In this document: one piece after another, positions 47,160-59,374 of the stretch | Numbering within the stretch: position 1 is the stretch's first letter | How the letters are laid out: each line of letters begins with the position of its first letter | Assembly (NCBI GenBank): GCA_033239125.1 | Contig: BSWB01000001.1 | Coordinates: 41,637,501-41,701,500, forward strand | Reading direction: 5' to 3' | Source of the DNA: Fagopyrum homotropicum | Lineage: Eukaryota > Streptophyta > Magnoliopsida > Caryophyllales > Polygonaceae | DNA: 64,000 nt | Program-made: the position numbers and the translations under genes | The notes under the pieces: model-generated | Databases searched by the model: none | Told to the model about the DNA's origin: nothing | What the model saw: the letters and a program-made list of their open reading frames with translations, nothing else

Positions 47160-50100
47160 ATGGCTTCAGATGGATTCCGGCCTTTGGACGAGAACTCGCT
47201 TCTGGACTACATCAAAGCAACTCCTTCTCTCGTTTCCCAACTCGGTAATCAACTCGATGGCTTGCAGATTAAAGAGGTCGGCGATGGCAACCTCAACTTC
47301 GTCTACATCGTCATCGGCTCCGCTGGTTCTCTCGTTATCAAGCAGGTTAAACGCATCCAATTTCCTCTTTCTCTCACTTCAATTTCTCATTATTTGGTAT
47401 CACTGCTTTTTTACTTGCCAAGTACATGGATCTTCTCTTTCTCTCTACTGCTTGCTTACTTCGGTTTCGTCTACTTATTTGAAGTTGCTCATGACTTGAA
47501 GCTTCAAGCTTCTGCTTTCCGCAACTTTTATGCTCGTTTTCGCGGATCGCAACTTTTCCATTTCAACTAACTTCAAATCATATAGTATTCATTTTTTTTG
47601 GGCTTGAGATTAGCATTTACGTTTAAAATGTTTTCAAAATAATTATGCGGAACATAGTTTGTGCCCTTGAATTGGACTATTGTGCGGTCACTATGCAGAG
47701 ATCTTGCTCAGGTTTGTTTATAATTCTGAAGCATTTACTGTATGCGATGAAATGCACTTTACCTGTAATTGGTGCATCGATGTAGGCTCTTCCATACATC
47801 CGTTGCATAGGAGAGTCATGGCCAATGACCAAGGAGAGAGCATATTTTGAGGCAACTGCATTGAAGGAGCATGGAGGCTTGTGTCCTGATCACGTTCCAA
47901 CAGTTTACCATTTTGATCGTGCTATGTCGTTGATAGGCATGCGATATTTGGAGCCTCCCCACATAATCTTGAGAAAGGGTTTAATTGCTGGGATTGAATA
48001 TCGGTTGCTCGCAGAACATATGTCAGAATACATGGCAAATACTTTATTTTTCACCTCGCTTCTTTACAGAACCACCACAGAGCAAAAACGTGCCAGTAAG
48101 CAGTTCTTTTTTAAATTCTTTATTGCTTTTTTTTTGGTGTATGTGTATTTCCACTTCCCTATTTTGAGATTTGGAGATGCTCAGGATTTGATTGCCCAGT
48201 ATGGATTTGTGAACTCTAATTTGACAGATATCAGGTTTGGAGTTTGAAACTAAGGGTGAGTTTAGTAAATTAGATCTGTAGTTGGGGTTGTCATTTATGA
48301 GTTGTGGTTTTAAAAAAGTTTTTTTTTTAGATTTGGGATTTAGAAAAACAAGTCCTTAGTAAAATTAGATTTGAAGATGTTTCGGCTATGAAAAAAATGG
48401 AAATACCCCATAAACATCTGCATCTCATAAGCAACGTTCTTATACCACTGTAAATTTCTATGATCAACCAAAGTTTCAAAACATCAGTATATAATCTTAA
48501 AAAAAATTTATACTTTGTACTGGTATCTTCCTTATTACTAGTATTATGCTTTTTGTATGACATAATTTACCTTATAATGCTTCGGCACATTATCCACTAT
48601 ATTATTAGACAGTAATTAGCAATATACAACAGTTTCAGCATTTTTGCATGAACTCATCTCTCAATCTGCAAACTCTCCCAAACAGAGGATATCTCTCAAT
48701 CTACAAGCTCCCCCAACAGAGCAATATTACTGATCAAATGAATCTAATTCCATTGATTTTGTGTTCTTCAATTGCCTTTTATTTCTGAATAAGACTTGTT
48801 AGATAGCCATAAAGATTTGGAATCAAAATCTGAGACATATTTACGTAGTAAATAATTTTGATTGAGTTCAAATCTTGATTCTCGAACTCCCCTTACGCTA
48901 TACAGCAAGAATCTGTGGAACAACCACATTATCCTTTGAAACAACTGAGGTTTTAAGCACTCACATGACGAATACCTAAGTTTCAAACAATGGGGTTTAC
49001 AGGAAGTGTGCATGAAGTGAGAAGATTAGGATTTTAGGGAGAGAAATATCTAGATTTCAAATTGGAGGAATTTTGCAGTTGTTCAATCCCCATTGGAGGG
49101 GAGGTAAGCGCCTTTGATATGAATCCTCCTAAGCCATGAGTGAACCAGCCGTACATTACATATGCAAGGAAGAAAAAAATCTCAAGTCACTTAGAGTAGG
49201 CAATTAACTAGTATTTCCTAATTTCACTTTATGAGGTCAATTATTGAGTCTAGCAGAATTAGTGAAGTTTTAGTTCCTAGTTTTTAGCTTAGTGATAATG
49301 CGGCAGTAATCCAATTAGGAGTTTTGGTGGGTTAGTGCTTATTTTCCTTCCAAACTTGCAACTTCATACTGCCTTAGAGAGGTCCTTACCGGCATTAGCA
49401 TGCCATGTGATGCCTCAATCATTAGAATGGCCCATTGGTCCAAAATACGGTCTGGACGGAGGATGGATCTTGTTCACCAATACTGATCGGGTTAGGCGGA
49501 AATTGATGGAGTATGGATGTTGCTCCTCATGCACATGTATGAAAAAAATCCCTATTACACCGCTTTCATGACTACATTAGGGCGAAACCCGTGTGACAGC
49601 AACTCGTGCCCTTTGCCCTCCAAGAGACATTTTTCCAACTGAGTTAGGAGAGTTGATTCTTCAAGAATGTGAACGTTGAGAGGTTCACTCAATCCTGAGG
49701 TGATTTGGAATGTACTTTACATGTAAACTCTTTGGTGGATATGGAGATGAGGAATAGTCATGTCTTTCGGGGCCGGTAGGAGGTGGCGGATAAGGTGGCC
49801 TTCATATGAGGACGAAACAGAGAAACATGTGAGGCGTTCCTGGTACATCGGGAAAGTTCTGCGGTACACCTAAGAAAGGAGGTATTAGTCTGTTGGGAGA
49901 AACCGGGGAAGGATGGATGAAGGTTAATACAGATGGAGCTTCGCCAGGGAACCAGGGTTTGGCCGCGGAAGGAGGCCTGATCTGCGACAGTGGGGATGGT
50001 TGGCTGCGGAATTTGCATGCAACTTAGGGGTGATGGCAGTGCCTACTGCGGAATTTTTGGGGATCACCCATGGTTTGGACTTAGCTTGGACGAGTGGGTA

Positions 50101-53100
50101 TAGGCGTGTATGACTCGAGGTGGATTTGAGGTTCGTGCTAAATCTTATACGAAAGGGGTTGGACGTCATGCATCCTCTATGCATTGCGAATGCTTTATTG
50201 TTCGGGACTCTGTGGTTCGACTAAGTCACATGTTTCGGGGACACAATAAGGTGGCCGACTCGCTTGCTAATTTTTGCATTCTCTTTTGATATTGGAATAC
50301 ACTCTTTTGAGGATCCCCTTTATGTATACAGAGGTTACTCTCCGAGGATGCTCGAGGGGTTTGTTTTCCACTATGACTCGCATTTACGATGGCTTAATTT
50401 AGCGCCTTAGTGTGTGGGGCATTTTCCCGCTCCTTTCCAACAACAAAAAGGAACTGTACAATTGAGCTGTTTGCTACCGTTGATTTATATCTATGCTTGT
50501 TGGTTTGGCTTTCTTAATTTATTGAGGTGCTCTAGTTGCTTGGGTTGCATTGAGGTGTTCTAGTTGCTTGGGTTGCTAATTGTTGTGTCTTTTACTCTGT
50601 TTCTTTTTCGTTTAGACTTCACATGCATGTTGACTTTGTTGTGAATATTTGTCTCTTTGAAATATTGCTAAAAATAGTGATCCAAGCCATTTTTAATGAT
50701 TTGATTAACCACAATCAGTTCATAATTTTTTTTAAATTGTATGCAGTTGCAGAGTATTGCGGGAATGTGGAAATGTGTAGGCATACTGAGCAGGTTGTTT
50801 TTTCCGATCCATACAAAGTTTCTGAATATAACCATTGGACCACTCCTCACCTTGATAAGGAGGCAGAGGCTGTTCGGGAAGATAATCTGTTGAAACTGGA
50901 AGTTGCTCATTTGAAGTCCAAGTATTCCCGATGTCTATACTTTATTATGTCACTTGTTTTTATCTTAATAGTGTATTGTTTCATATGAATGTGTTAATTA
51001 AATTAGGAGGAACTTATGTTAAATAATTTTTAATCTTCATTTTGTAGGTTTTGTGAAAGAGCACAAGCTCTCATCCATGGAGATCTTCACACAGGCTCCA
51101 TCATGGTTACCCATGACTCTACCCAGGTTATAGACCCAGAATTTGCATTTTATGCTCCAATGGGGTTTGATATTGGAGCCTTTCTGGGGAACCTGATTTT
51201 GGCTTTCTATGCACAAGATGGACATGCTAACGAAGAAAACAATCGAAAGGTAAGTATACAAAAGCTTAGTTGCTATTTTGGGCCTTCATTTGACTTGTTG
51301 AAGGATGTCGTTCTTACTTTGAATGTATGAACATCCCAAACTAGATAAACAATAACTTAATGAATGATTTGATTACAAGCAACTTCGGTATCTTCTAATT
51401 TTGTTGGACAAGTCTGTTCTAGGTGACCCGCCTCCCACCCCCCCACCCCCCCACCCCCCGGAAATAACTAGTGCAAGTTCTTTATAAATCATAGCCGTTA
51501 TGCGAAAGGTGTATTTATTTCTTTGTTGTGACAGACGCTTGAAAGTATTGGTAGACCATTTAGTAGTGGTAAAGTTCCAACTTATGCTGGCTTTTGGAAA
51601 GGAAACAAAGTCGAGGACAAGTCTAAAAGCTATCGGGACATAAAGAGGACTCTGAAGTTTTTCCAAAAAGTGAAAGTTGCCTCATTTTGGAAGAAGGCGT
51701 TCATAGTTCAATACTTCAATAGTTCATATATGATAGAACCCCACTCAAACAAGAATCTCGTTTGAGGAAAACCACTCTTAAATGATGAATCTCACCAAGA
51801 GGAAGAAGTTGTCAAGAACACTCTCAACGACTCTTTGTATTAATGATTATGAAAATTCAGATGCCCTTCTACAAAGCTAATCCAGGCTTTAAATAGAGAA
51901 TAATCTAACCACTACTCAGATTATCTCCTACAATTAAGCAATAACAACTTCCACTAACTAAGCTAGTGCTTGACTCTAACAGACTCCAACTCTAACAACC
52001 TACTGAATAAGATTAGTTAAGAAATAACTTAGCTAAAAACTTGGTCCACTAATTAAGTAGTTACTTCCAACTGTTTACTCTTCCTGGAATACACTTTCAA
52101 CGGTCTGCTCTGCAGTACCGTATCAATATATAGGTGGGATAATGCCTAGATCACTGCTCCTTACTCTTAATTGTGAATGATAAATGGTTGCTGGAATTTT
52201 TTGTACTGATGTCCCTTTTACCTTAGCTTTTAGTGACTGATAAAAAAAGTTATAGGCATGCCTTACGAATATGTCAGGAGGTCTTGGAGTGTGTTTTCTC
52301 TTTCAACGTGGATCTATGTGAAAGACATGTTAAAGATTTTACCAAGAAACGTATGTGGACCATTTTGTTCATTCAATAATACATTGGCTTGACAGTCGAC
52401 ACATATTTATCCATTACTTTGCTGTGTTCATCACTGGAACATATTTCATGTAGGCTTACAAAAATTGGATACTGCACACAATAGAAGCGACTTGGACTCT
52501 TTTCCAGAAGAAATTTGTTGCACTTTGGGACAAGAACAAGGATGGGAATGGTGAGGCTTATCTCCCACAAATTTACAATAATCCTGATCTTTGGCAACTA
52601 ATACAAAGAAAATATATGGAAGATCTATTCCATGATTCTCTTGGTTTTGGGGCAGCCAAAATGATTAGGTAAGATCAATTATTTCCTTATTCTTCTCTTT
52701 CTTCTGGTTCAGCTATAGTATGGAACTTTGTCATCTTCTAAGTTTTTGTATGTATTCGCTGTTGCTTCTTGCATATGCAAAAGGGGTTTCCCTTTTCCTA
52801 AGATAGGGCCGGAATGAGGGGAGAAGTCTATCAGTCCCTACAATTTTCAACCTTTTGTGACTTTTTTCTTCCCAAAACATTGAACTTGCAGTAAAAAGTC
52901 TATATCAGATTTCCACATAAACATCAACCGGTGCAAAATAATCCCTACATTGCTAGCTTACGAGTAGATATGTGAGAGAGGGGATTGATACATATGATTG
53001 TTATTGCAATTTACAGATGCATAGATATGTGGGAGAGGGAACTTAACCTATGGAATCCTCCAACAGAGGGATTCTCTCCAAAGAGGAAATTTCGAATGGG

Positions 53101-54185
53101 TATACGTTTTAGAATTTGACGGGCTACGAATTCAGTAACCCTGCGTGTAAAAATGACATTAAAACTAGAAAGTGGATAACCAATTCCAAGCCTAACTGAA
53201 ATCATGTCCTTAAAAACAGGAGTTAGGTCGATACGTCCTTAAGAAGTAGCTTTGTGTTTGGTAAACATATTATGATGTAAACAGTTCTGTTACGTGATTT
53301 AATTACCTTGGTGATAATGTGCCCTGATACAAGTTGCAAACATATGTTTTCCGAACACAGCCAAACAAACGTCCCTATACAAATGCTTTTGCAAAGTCCA
53401 AGTCATGTTCCATTGGTGAGATGTGGTATATAATTCGACCTGAAAATGAAAAGTTGATGCAGTATGAATTATTTGCATGTTAGGCAAAGCTAGCTGAGCT
53501 ACTTGAACATCAGCTAGTTACCAGCTTTCATTTTTAAAAGCCATAATTGGCATTTAGAATAGGCCAATCACTAAGTAGACCTTTTAGCAATATTGTTCTA
53601 TTAAGTAGGCCCATAACATAATCTTATTTAGTAAATATGCCCCTAATAGAGTAATAGTAGTAAGTCAATTAGAGTGGTAAAAATTGGAGCGGTATACAAA
53701 ACAAAAGCCCATAAAAAATAGCCGACTTCACCAAATTCTTTCTTTATTTATATAGAATAAGATCATTTTCAGTGGGTGCATTTCAAGAATGTAGCATAGT
53801 CAGATAAGCTCTTCGTTAATCCGATTTAATTAGAATATAATTGAAGGTCATTTTGTCACTAGTGAGAATGAGGTAATTTACAATGCTGCATTTTAAGTTC
53901 TGTTAGCGAGGGCTGATGTATTATGTTGTTGTATGTGAATTTGTGATTCTCTCGAGTTCATTTAGTTTTTGAATATCCGGAGCAATTTGTAATACCTTTT
54001 GCACTTGTTACAGGAGGATAGTCGGTGTTGCGCATGTTGAGGACTTGGAATCAATTACAGATGTCGACAAAAGAGCTGAATGCGAGAGAAAGGCACTTAA
54101 TTTTGCAAAAATGCTGTTGAAAAACAGGGTAAAGTTCGGATCCATCGGGGAAGTGATTTCTTCTATTGAACAGGGCGATTCATAG
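47160..54185 (+). CDS. MTK: 5-methylthioribose kinase, copy 2, 6 coding exons
   Basis: Coding exons: 47160-47345, 47786-48095, 50747-50921, 51048-51249, 52454-52668, 54014-54185. Each has the same length as in copy 1, giving an intact 419-aa kinase of the methionine salvage cycle with the same catalytic elements (GDGNLNFVY, IHGDLHTGS, VIDPEFA). Differences from copy 1 are confined to exons 2-4 (for example CRHTEQ versus CRLTEQ, DGHAN versus DGRAN); exons 1, 5 and 6 appear identical. Intron 4 holds a solo LTR and a C-rich tract not present in copy 1. Both copies look functional; relative expression cannot be judged from sequence. Confidence 0.95.
49440..50405 (+). pseudogene. LINE RNase H domain relic in MTK intron 2, copy 2
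   Basis: Counterpart of 28900-29880 with the same broken RNase H motifs (KVNTDGAS, GLICDSGD, EVDLRF). Differences from copy 1 are clearly more frequent here than in the second half of the unit. Confidence 0.75.
51427..51460. repeat. C-rich tract in MTK intron 4, copy 2
   Basis: Runs of six or seven C separated by single A replace roughly 110 bp that copy 1 has at 30857-30967. Such tracts can form i-motif/G-quadruplex structures. Confidence 0.8.
51731..52125 (-). mobile_element. Solo LTR in MTK intron 4, copy 2 only
   Basis: 395 bp bounded by TGATA and TATCA, flanked by the 5-bp repeat ATATA (51726-51730 and 52126-52130). On the minus strand it begins TGATACGGTACTGCAGAG and has a TATTTAAAG promoter-like box, resembling Copia LTRs. 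Copy 1 has the uninterrupted target at 31222-31240. Confidence 0.88.
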
Positions 54186-54889
54186 AGATGTTGTCAATGC
54201 TGACGGCCTTCATAATGATGGGAATGGATCATGTATAACTAGGTAATAACTAATAAACGAATGTGTTTGCTTGAATGATGCTTGAACTAGTGACTATTTT
54301 GTTCAAGTATTGGATGCCTACTATTTTTGACATGCAAGTTACATCTTGGGGTGATACTATTTTTGGAATATGGCCCAAATCAGTGGTGAATATAGTGTCT
54401 TAAACTTAGTTGAGCGGAAAACAACTGATATAGAGTCGTAGAATAATATCATAACTTACCGGGAATAAAATAACATCCAAAATTCTTACATGCATGTTGA
54501 CATAAAGCAGCTTGGGTGAAGGGCAGACTGAGGGCATCAGGCTAAATCTGAGGGCAAAGTTTTGAAAAAAATGGGAGGAAAAGGTATGTAGAACCCAATA
54601 TTATAAGCTCCCAATACTTAAATTATGTATTGTTCTCAATTTATCAAATAAAATAAAAATAAGAGAAACCTCACAAACTTGGATTAAAGTTGCTTTTTAT
54701 AAGCGTTTCTTTTAGGTTATTTAGTTGTACCTAATTTGCTCAGGTTGTTTGTCCTATCTGATTAGATTTGAGATGCCTTGACAGTTGGCCTTGTGGTTGT
54801 GTGGTATTTTATTGCTTGTTGGGTGAATTGTGTCTTGACCATTGCCAATCTCCCGGTTACGCCCTTCAAATGTCCTACAATCTGGTCTT
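54186..54889. other. MTK copy 2 3' region
   Basis: Near-identical counterpart of 33295-33998; likely 3' UTR and spacer. Confidence 0.5.
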
Positions 54890-57599
54890 ATGGGTGGGCA
54901 AAACCAATCTGATCCGCCGGTCCGGTCCAAAAAATCTGTCGACCCAATGTGGAAGAACCCGATATTTTAGTACTCGTTTTGATCCCGTCCTAATCTGATC
55001 CGATCCGGGAGATCTTCACGGATCACCGGATCGGATACAGATCGGGGTTTTTAGGCATCCAGATATCCGCGGATACCCAGATATAAAAAAATGGATATTC
55101 GAAGAATCCCGGATACTCACGGATACCGGATATCCACGGATCATTGGATACCCGCAGATCATCGGATATCCGTGAATCATCGGATCGTCTCGGGTCACCG
55201 GATAGCTCCGGATCGCCGGATATCCGGATAGTCCCGGATCACTATATATTCCCGGATATCCGGCTATTAAAATTTTTTTTTTTATAATGTTAAATGTATT
55301 TGTTTTAGGAATGGTAAATTTATATTACAATTATTTACTAATATTTATATTTAAAAAAATATTAAATGAGAAAATATTTGAGTTAGGCAAAGTAATGAAT
55401 TAATAATGTGCATACTTAGTTACTTTATATCACTATGCAATATTGTATTAATATTTGTATGCCGGATATTAAAAAAAATTATTATAATTTTAAATGTATT
55501 TGTTTTTAGGAATGATAAATCAAGATTGTATATTACAATTATGTACTAATATTTAATATGAAACAAAAATATTAAATGGGAAAATATTTGAGTTAGGCAA
55601 AGTAATGAATTAATAATGTGGATACTTAGTTACTTTATATTACTATGCAATATTGTATTAATATTTGTATTCGACATATATTACAATATACATGGTAAAC
55701 TATTTTAGTTAATCAAAGTCAAGAATTGATAATATATATATTTTTTTTATAACTTTATACGTACTCACATAGTCATATTGATCTCATTTAATTTAATTAA
55801 ACATATATACATCTATGGTTTATACAACTTTGTACATAGTCATATATTCATACCTTTCAAAATAAATACTCATGATATTTTTGTATTATAAAATGATCTC
55901 ATTGTACAATATATATTTTTATAAATACGATTATAAGTTGGTGTCAATAATAATATTTTATTAGAAGTTTGTCTCATTTGAATGAATAAATGTTCATAAC
56001 AATCTTTTATTATAGGTTGGTTTCATTTTAAGATGTTAATTCTTATAAATATGATTATCAGTTAGTCTTAATAATAATATTTTATTAAAATTTGATCTCA
56101 TTTAAATGAACAAATGTTCATAATAATCTTTAATTATAAGTTAGTCTCATTTTCAGATATTGATTTATATAAATATGATTATAAGTTGGTTTCAATAACA
56201 ATCTATTATTATAAGTTAGTCTGATTTAAATGAACAAATGTTCATAATAATTTTTTTAATTATAAGTTGAACTCATTGTAAGACATAAGTTTTATAAGAT
56301 GGTCTCAATAATAATCTTTTATTAGAAGTTGATCTCATTTATATGAACAAATGTCCATAATAATATTTTATTATAAGTTGATCTCATTGTAAGATATATA
56401 TTTTATAAAATGGTCTCAATAATAATCTTTTATTAAAAGTTGATCTCATTTAAATGAACAAATGTCCATAATAATCTCTTATCATAAGTTGATCTCTTTG
56501 TAAGATATATATTTTTATAACTTGGTCTCAATAATAATCTTTTATTAGAAGTTGGTCTCATTTAAATAAACAAATAATGATGATAATGATAATTGTAAAA
56601 ACATACATATAATAAATTCTATCATAAGGTTGTAAAAACATTATTAAATAATATAAGTCTATAACGAGTATTTTAATGTCAATTCTTATCACCCTATTAA
56701 AGATAAGATATGTGGTAAATGTCCATAATAATCTTTTCATCATAAGGTTGTAAAACATTATTATAATCAAACATGGTTAAAAGAGTTAAATAAGATTTAA
56801 ATATATAAAAATTTTTGATTCAAATAAGATTTCACTATAATTCTAAAAATTCATTTTTATATATTTTAATTTACTATGCATATTAAATAATATAGGTCTA
56901 TAGCGGGTTTTTTAATTTCAATTTTTATCACTCTATTAAAGATAATATATGTTGAAAAGTCTTAATATAAGTTTCTCGTTAATATAAATAATGATGATGA
57001 TGAAAATTGTAATTTGAGTAAAAAAAATTGGCACAATAACTTTTCAAAAAGGCTTCTATAGAAAATAATATAAATAAATTTAGATCCAAATAAAATTTAC
57101 TTTTATGCTTTAATTCTACAAATTATTTTAAAAAATATATTAAATATAACCTTTGGTTTTAAGTTCTAGTTTACTATACAAGATTACAAGTACAAAATTA
57201 AATACTATAAGTTTATATAATGATGTTTTATAAGTCTAACTATTTTAACCATATTAGCCATAAGATTTGTGTTAAAGTCTTAAAATAAGTTTCTGAATAA
57301 TATAAGTAATGATGATTATGATGACTATAACTCTAGTCATTTTTTTTCTTAACAAATCAACCTTTTATAAGAAGATCGTCTCATTTAATGAAATCGTCTA
57401 TATATACATACAAATATATGTATGTGTTTATATATATTCAAGCTTTTGTTTTAGAATATATAAAATGTTTTATATTATATTATAATTTTGTATTTATATT
57501 GTGTTCTTGTGTAATTATTATTCATAATATTTATAATGAAATACAATCAATTAACTTTTGTTAAAATAAAAATAACTTAATTGACTTTGTATTTATATT

Positions 57600-57930
57600 G
57601 ATACCGGATATTTTTTCATACCAGAATTTTTTCATACCATAATTACATACCAAATTTTTCATACCAGAATTACACTCCGGAATTTTAATACCAGAATTTT
57701 TTATACCAGAATTTTTTCACATACCAAAATTGTATTTTTTCACATACCAGAATTGTATTTTTTCACATACCAGAATTGTATTTTTTTCACATACCAGAAT
57801 TGTATTTTTTCACATATCAGAATTGTATTTTTCACATACCAGAATTGTATTTTTTACATACCAGAATTGTATTTTCTTTTTCTTTTTATTTTTTTATTTT
57901 TTTATTTTTTATAATTTACATACCGGATTC
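57600..57930. repeat. Tandem array, about 22 bp unit, copy 2
   Basis: Counterpart of 37180-37520 with the unit CATACCAGAATTGTATTTTT. Confidence 0.9.
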
Positions 57931-58451
57931 ACTTACCGGAAGTTAAAAAAATATAAACTATAGAACTGTGCAGCTCCATCCTCACAAATTGCTAATGTCT
58001 ATGCTTTGATATGTTGTCTTAACCGCATCCCACACTGGGGCCTAATTGTGGTTTCACAGTAGTTACCCATTCACCATAGTTCTTCTTAAATTCGTACTTG
58101 TGCTTCATATAATTACAAGTATGCTGAAAAACAATTAAATAGAAGAGCTTTTATCAAATCTATACTTTTGCAGTAACCTAATAACACTAGAAAAGGTTGC
58201 TAAAGATGGTTTGTTGTAATCCTTGCTTTCAGCTACCTGAATCATGAAATGCATTAGACTTGGTACACTCTCTTTCATGTAGTCTCCAAGTGGCAAATGC
58301 TTGATGATATCTCCTGCTATGACATCTAACGGTTAATAGAGGAAACAAAGTCTATGCTTTGATCTATAATGAACTGCATACTCTCAACACTAACAAATCG
58401 CAACAGATCGAAGACGGCGGACTACAAGATCTAGATCTAGATTTAATAAAC

Positions 58452-58651
58452 CTTCTCGTCAACGCGTCTGAAATGGACGGACACATAGAAGCGGTTGTTC
58501 TCCACCATAGCACCTTCGATGCCCTTGCTATTTTGTAGACATCGTCGATGATAGGAAGGAACTCGGCGGAGGACTGGAAGAGAACTAATTCAGATCCTTT
58601 CAAGTACTTTGAGCCCTTGGCTGGACCTTTGATTTCCATCCCATGGCTCCC
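58452..58651 (-). pseudogene. Trehalose-6-phosphate phosphatase exon fragment, copy 2
   Basis: Same fragment as 38033-38232, but with KGSELVLFQSSAEF where copy 1 has a stop, so the first part stays open and only the frame change before GAMVENN remains. The upstream unidentified fragment is also present (about 58020-58350). Confidence 0.8.
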
Positions 58652-59374
58652 AGTTAACGGCGATTGAAGGAGGCGATTGAAGCTTTGATCGTAGATGAAG
58701 AATGGTCAAAAGGAAGAACAACGATTGAAGGAGGCGGTAGTTGAAAGGGGAAAAGGGGAGAGGAGTGTAAAAATGGAGCGGCGGTTCCTATTGATTAGGG
58801 CTTGAGAAGTTTTATGGGTAAAAAAAAGGGGTATATTTACTAAAAAAAATGCTATAAACTTAGTCAATAGGCTAAATTATAAAAAAGCTTACTAACCTAA
58901 TTTGCCCTTTTTTTATTATCTATATGACTATCATTTTTATTTTGATTTTTTTGTGTGTCTTTGAATTATTTTTATTACATTTTGTAATAAATAAAGTCGC
59001 AAATGCATATCCGGATCAAACGGATATTCGGATCAATCGGATATCCGGATCCGGCTAAAGTCATATTTCGGATAAACCGGGTCAAACAAAAGTCATTCGG
59101 ATCAAACGGATCATCCGGATATCCGCGGATAATAATCCGATCCGATCCGGCTAAATCATTTTCGGATACTATATTTTGAAATTCGGATCAATCGGATCGG
59201 CCGGATATCCGCGGATAATTATCCGATCCGATCCGATCCGAAAAGTGCCGGATAACCGGCCGAATACGAATCCGATCCGGATCGGGGGTTTTATGAAAAT
59301 TTCTATTCAGATATCCGGGTAATCGGATCGGATCGATTCGTTGCCCACCCTACCTAGTTTGCACGAGTTGTAAA

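Larger units (their letters stand above)
54890..59352. mobile_element. Large hAT-like element with captured gene fragments, copy 2
   Basis: Same ends (GGGTGGGCAA at 54892; TTGCCCACCC at 59341-59350), subterminal CCGGAT-rich blocks and internal arrays as copy 1. It lacks about 480 bp between the AT-rich region and the 22-bp array (junction near 57590), and the array has a slightly different copy number (57600-57930). Confidence 0.7.
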
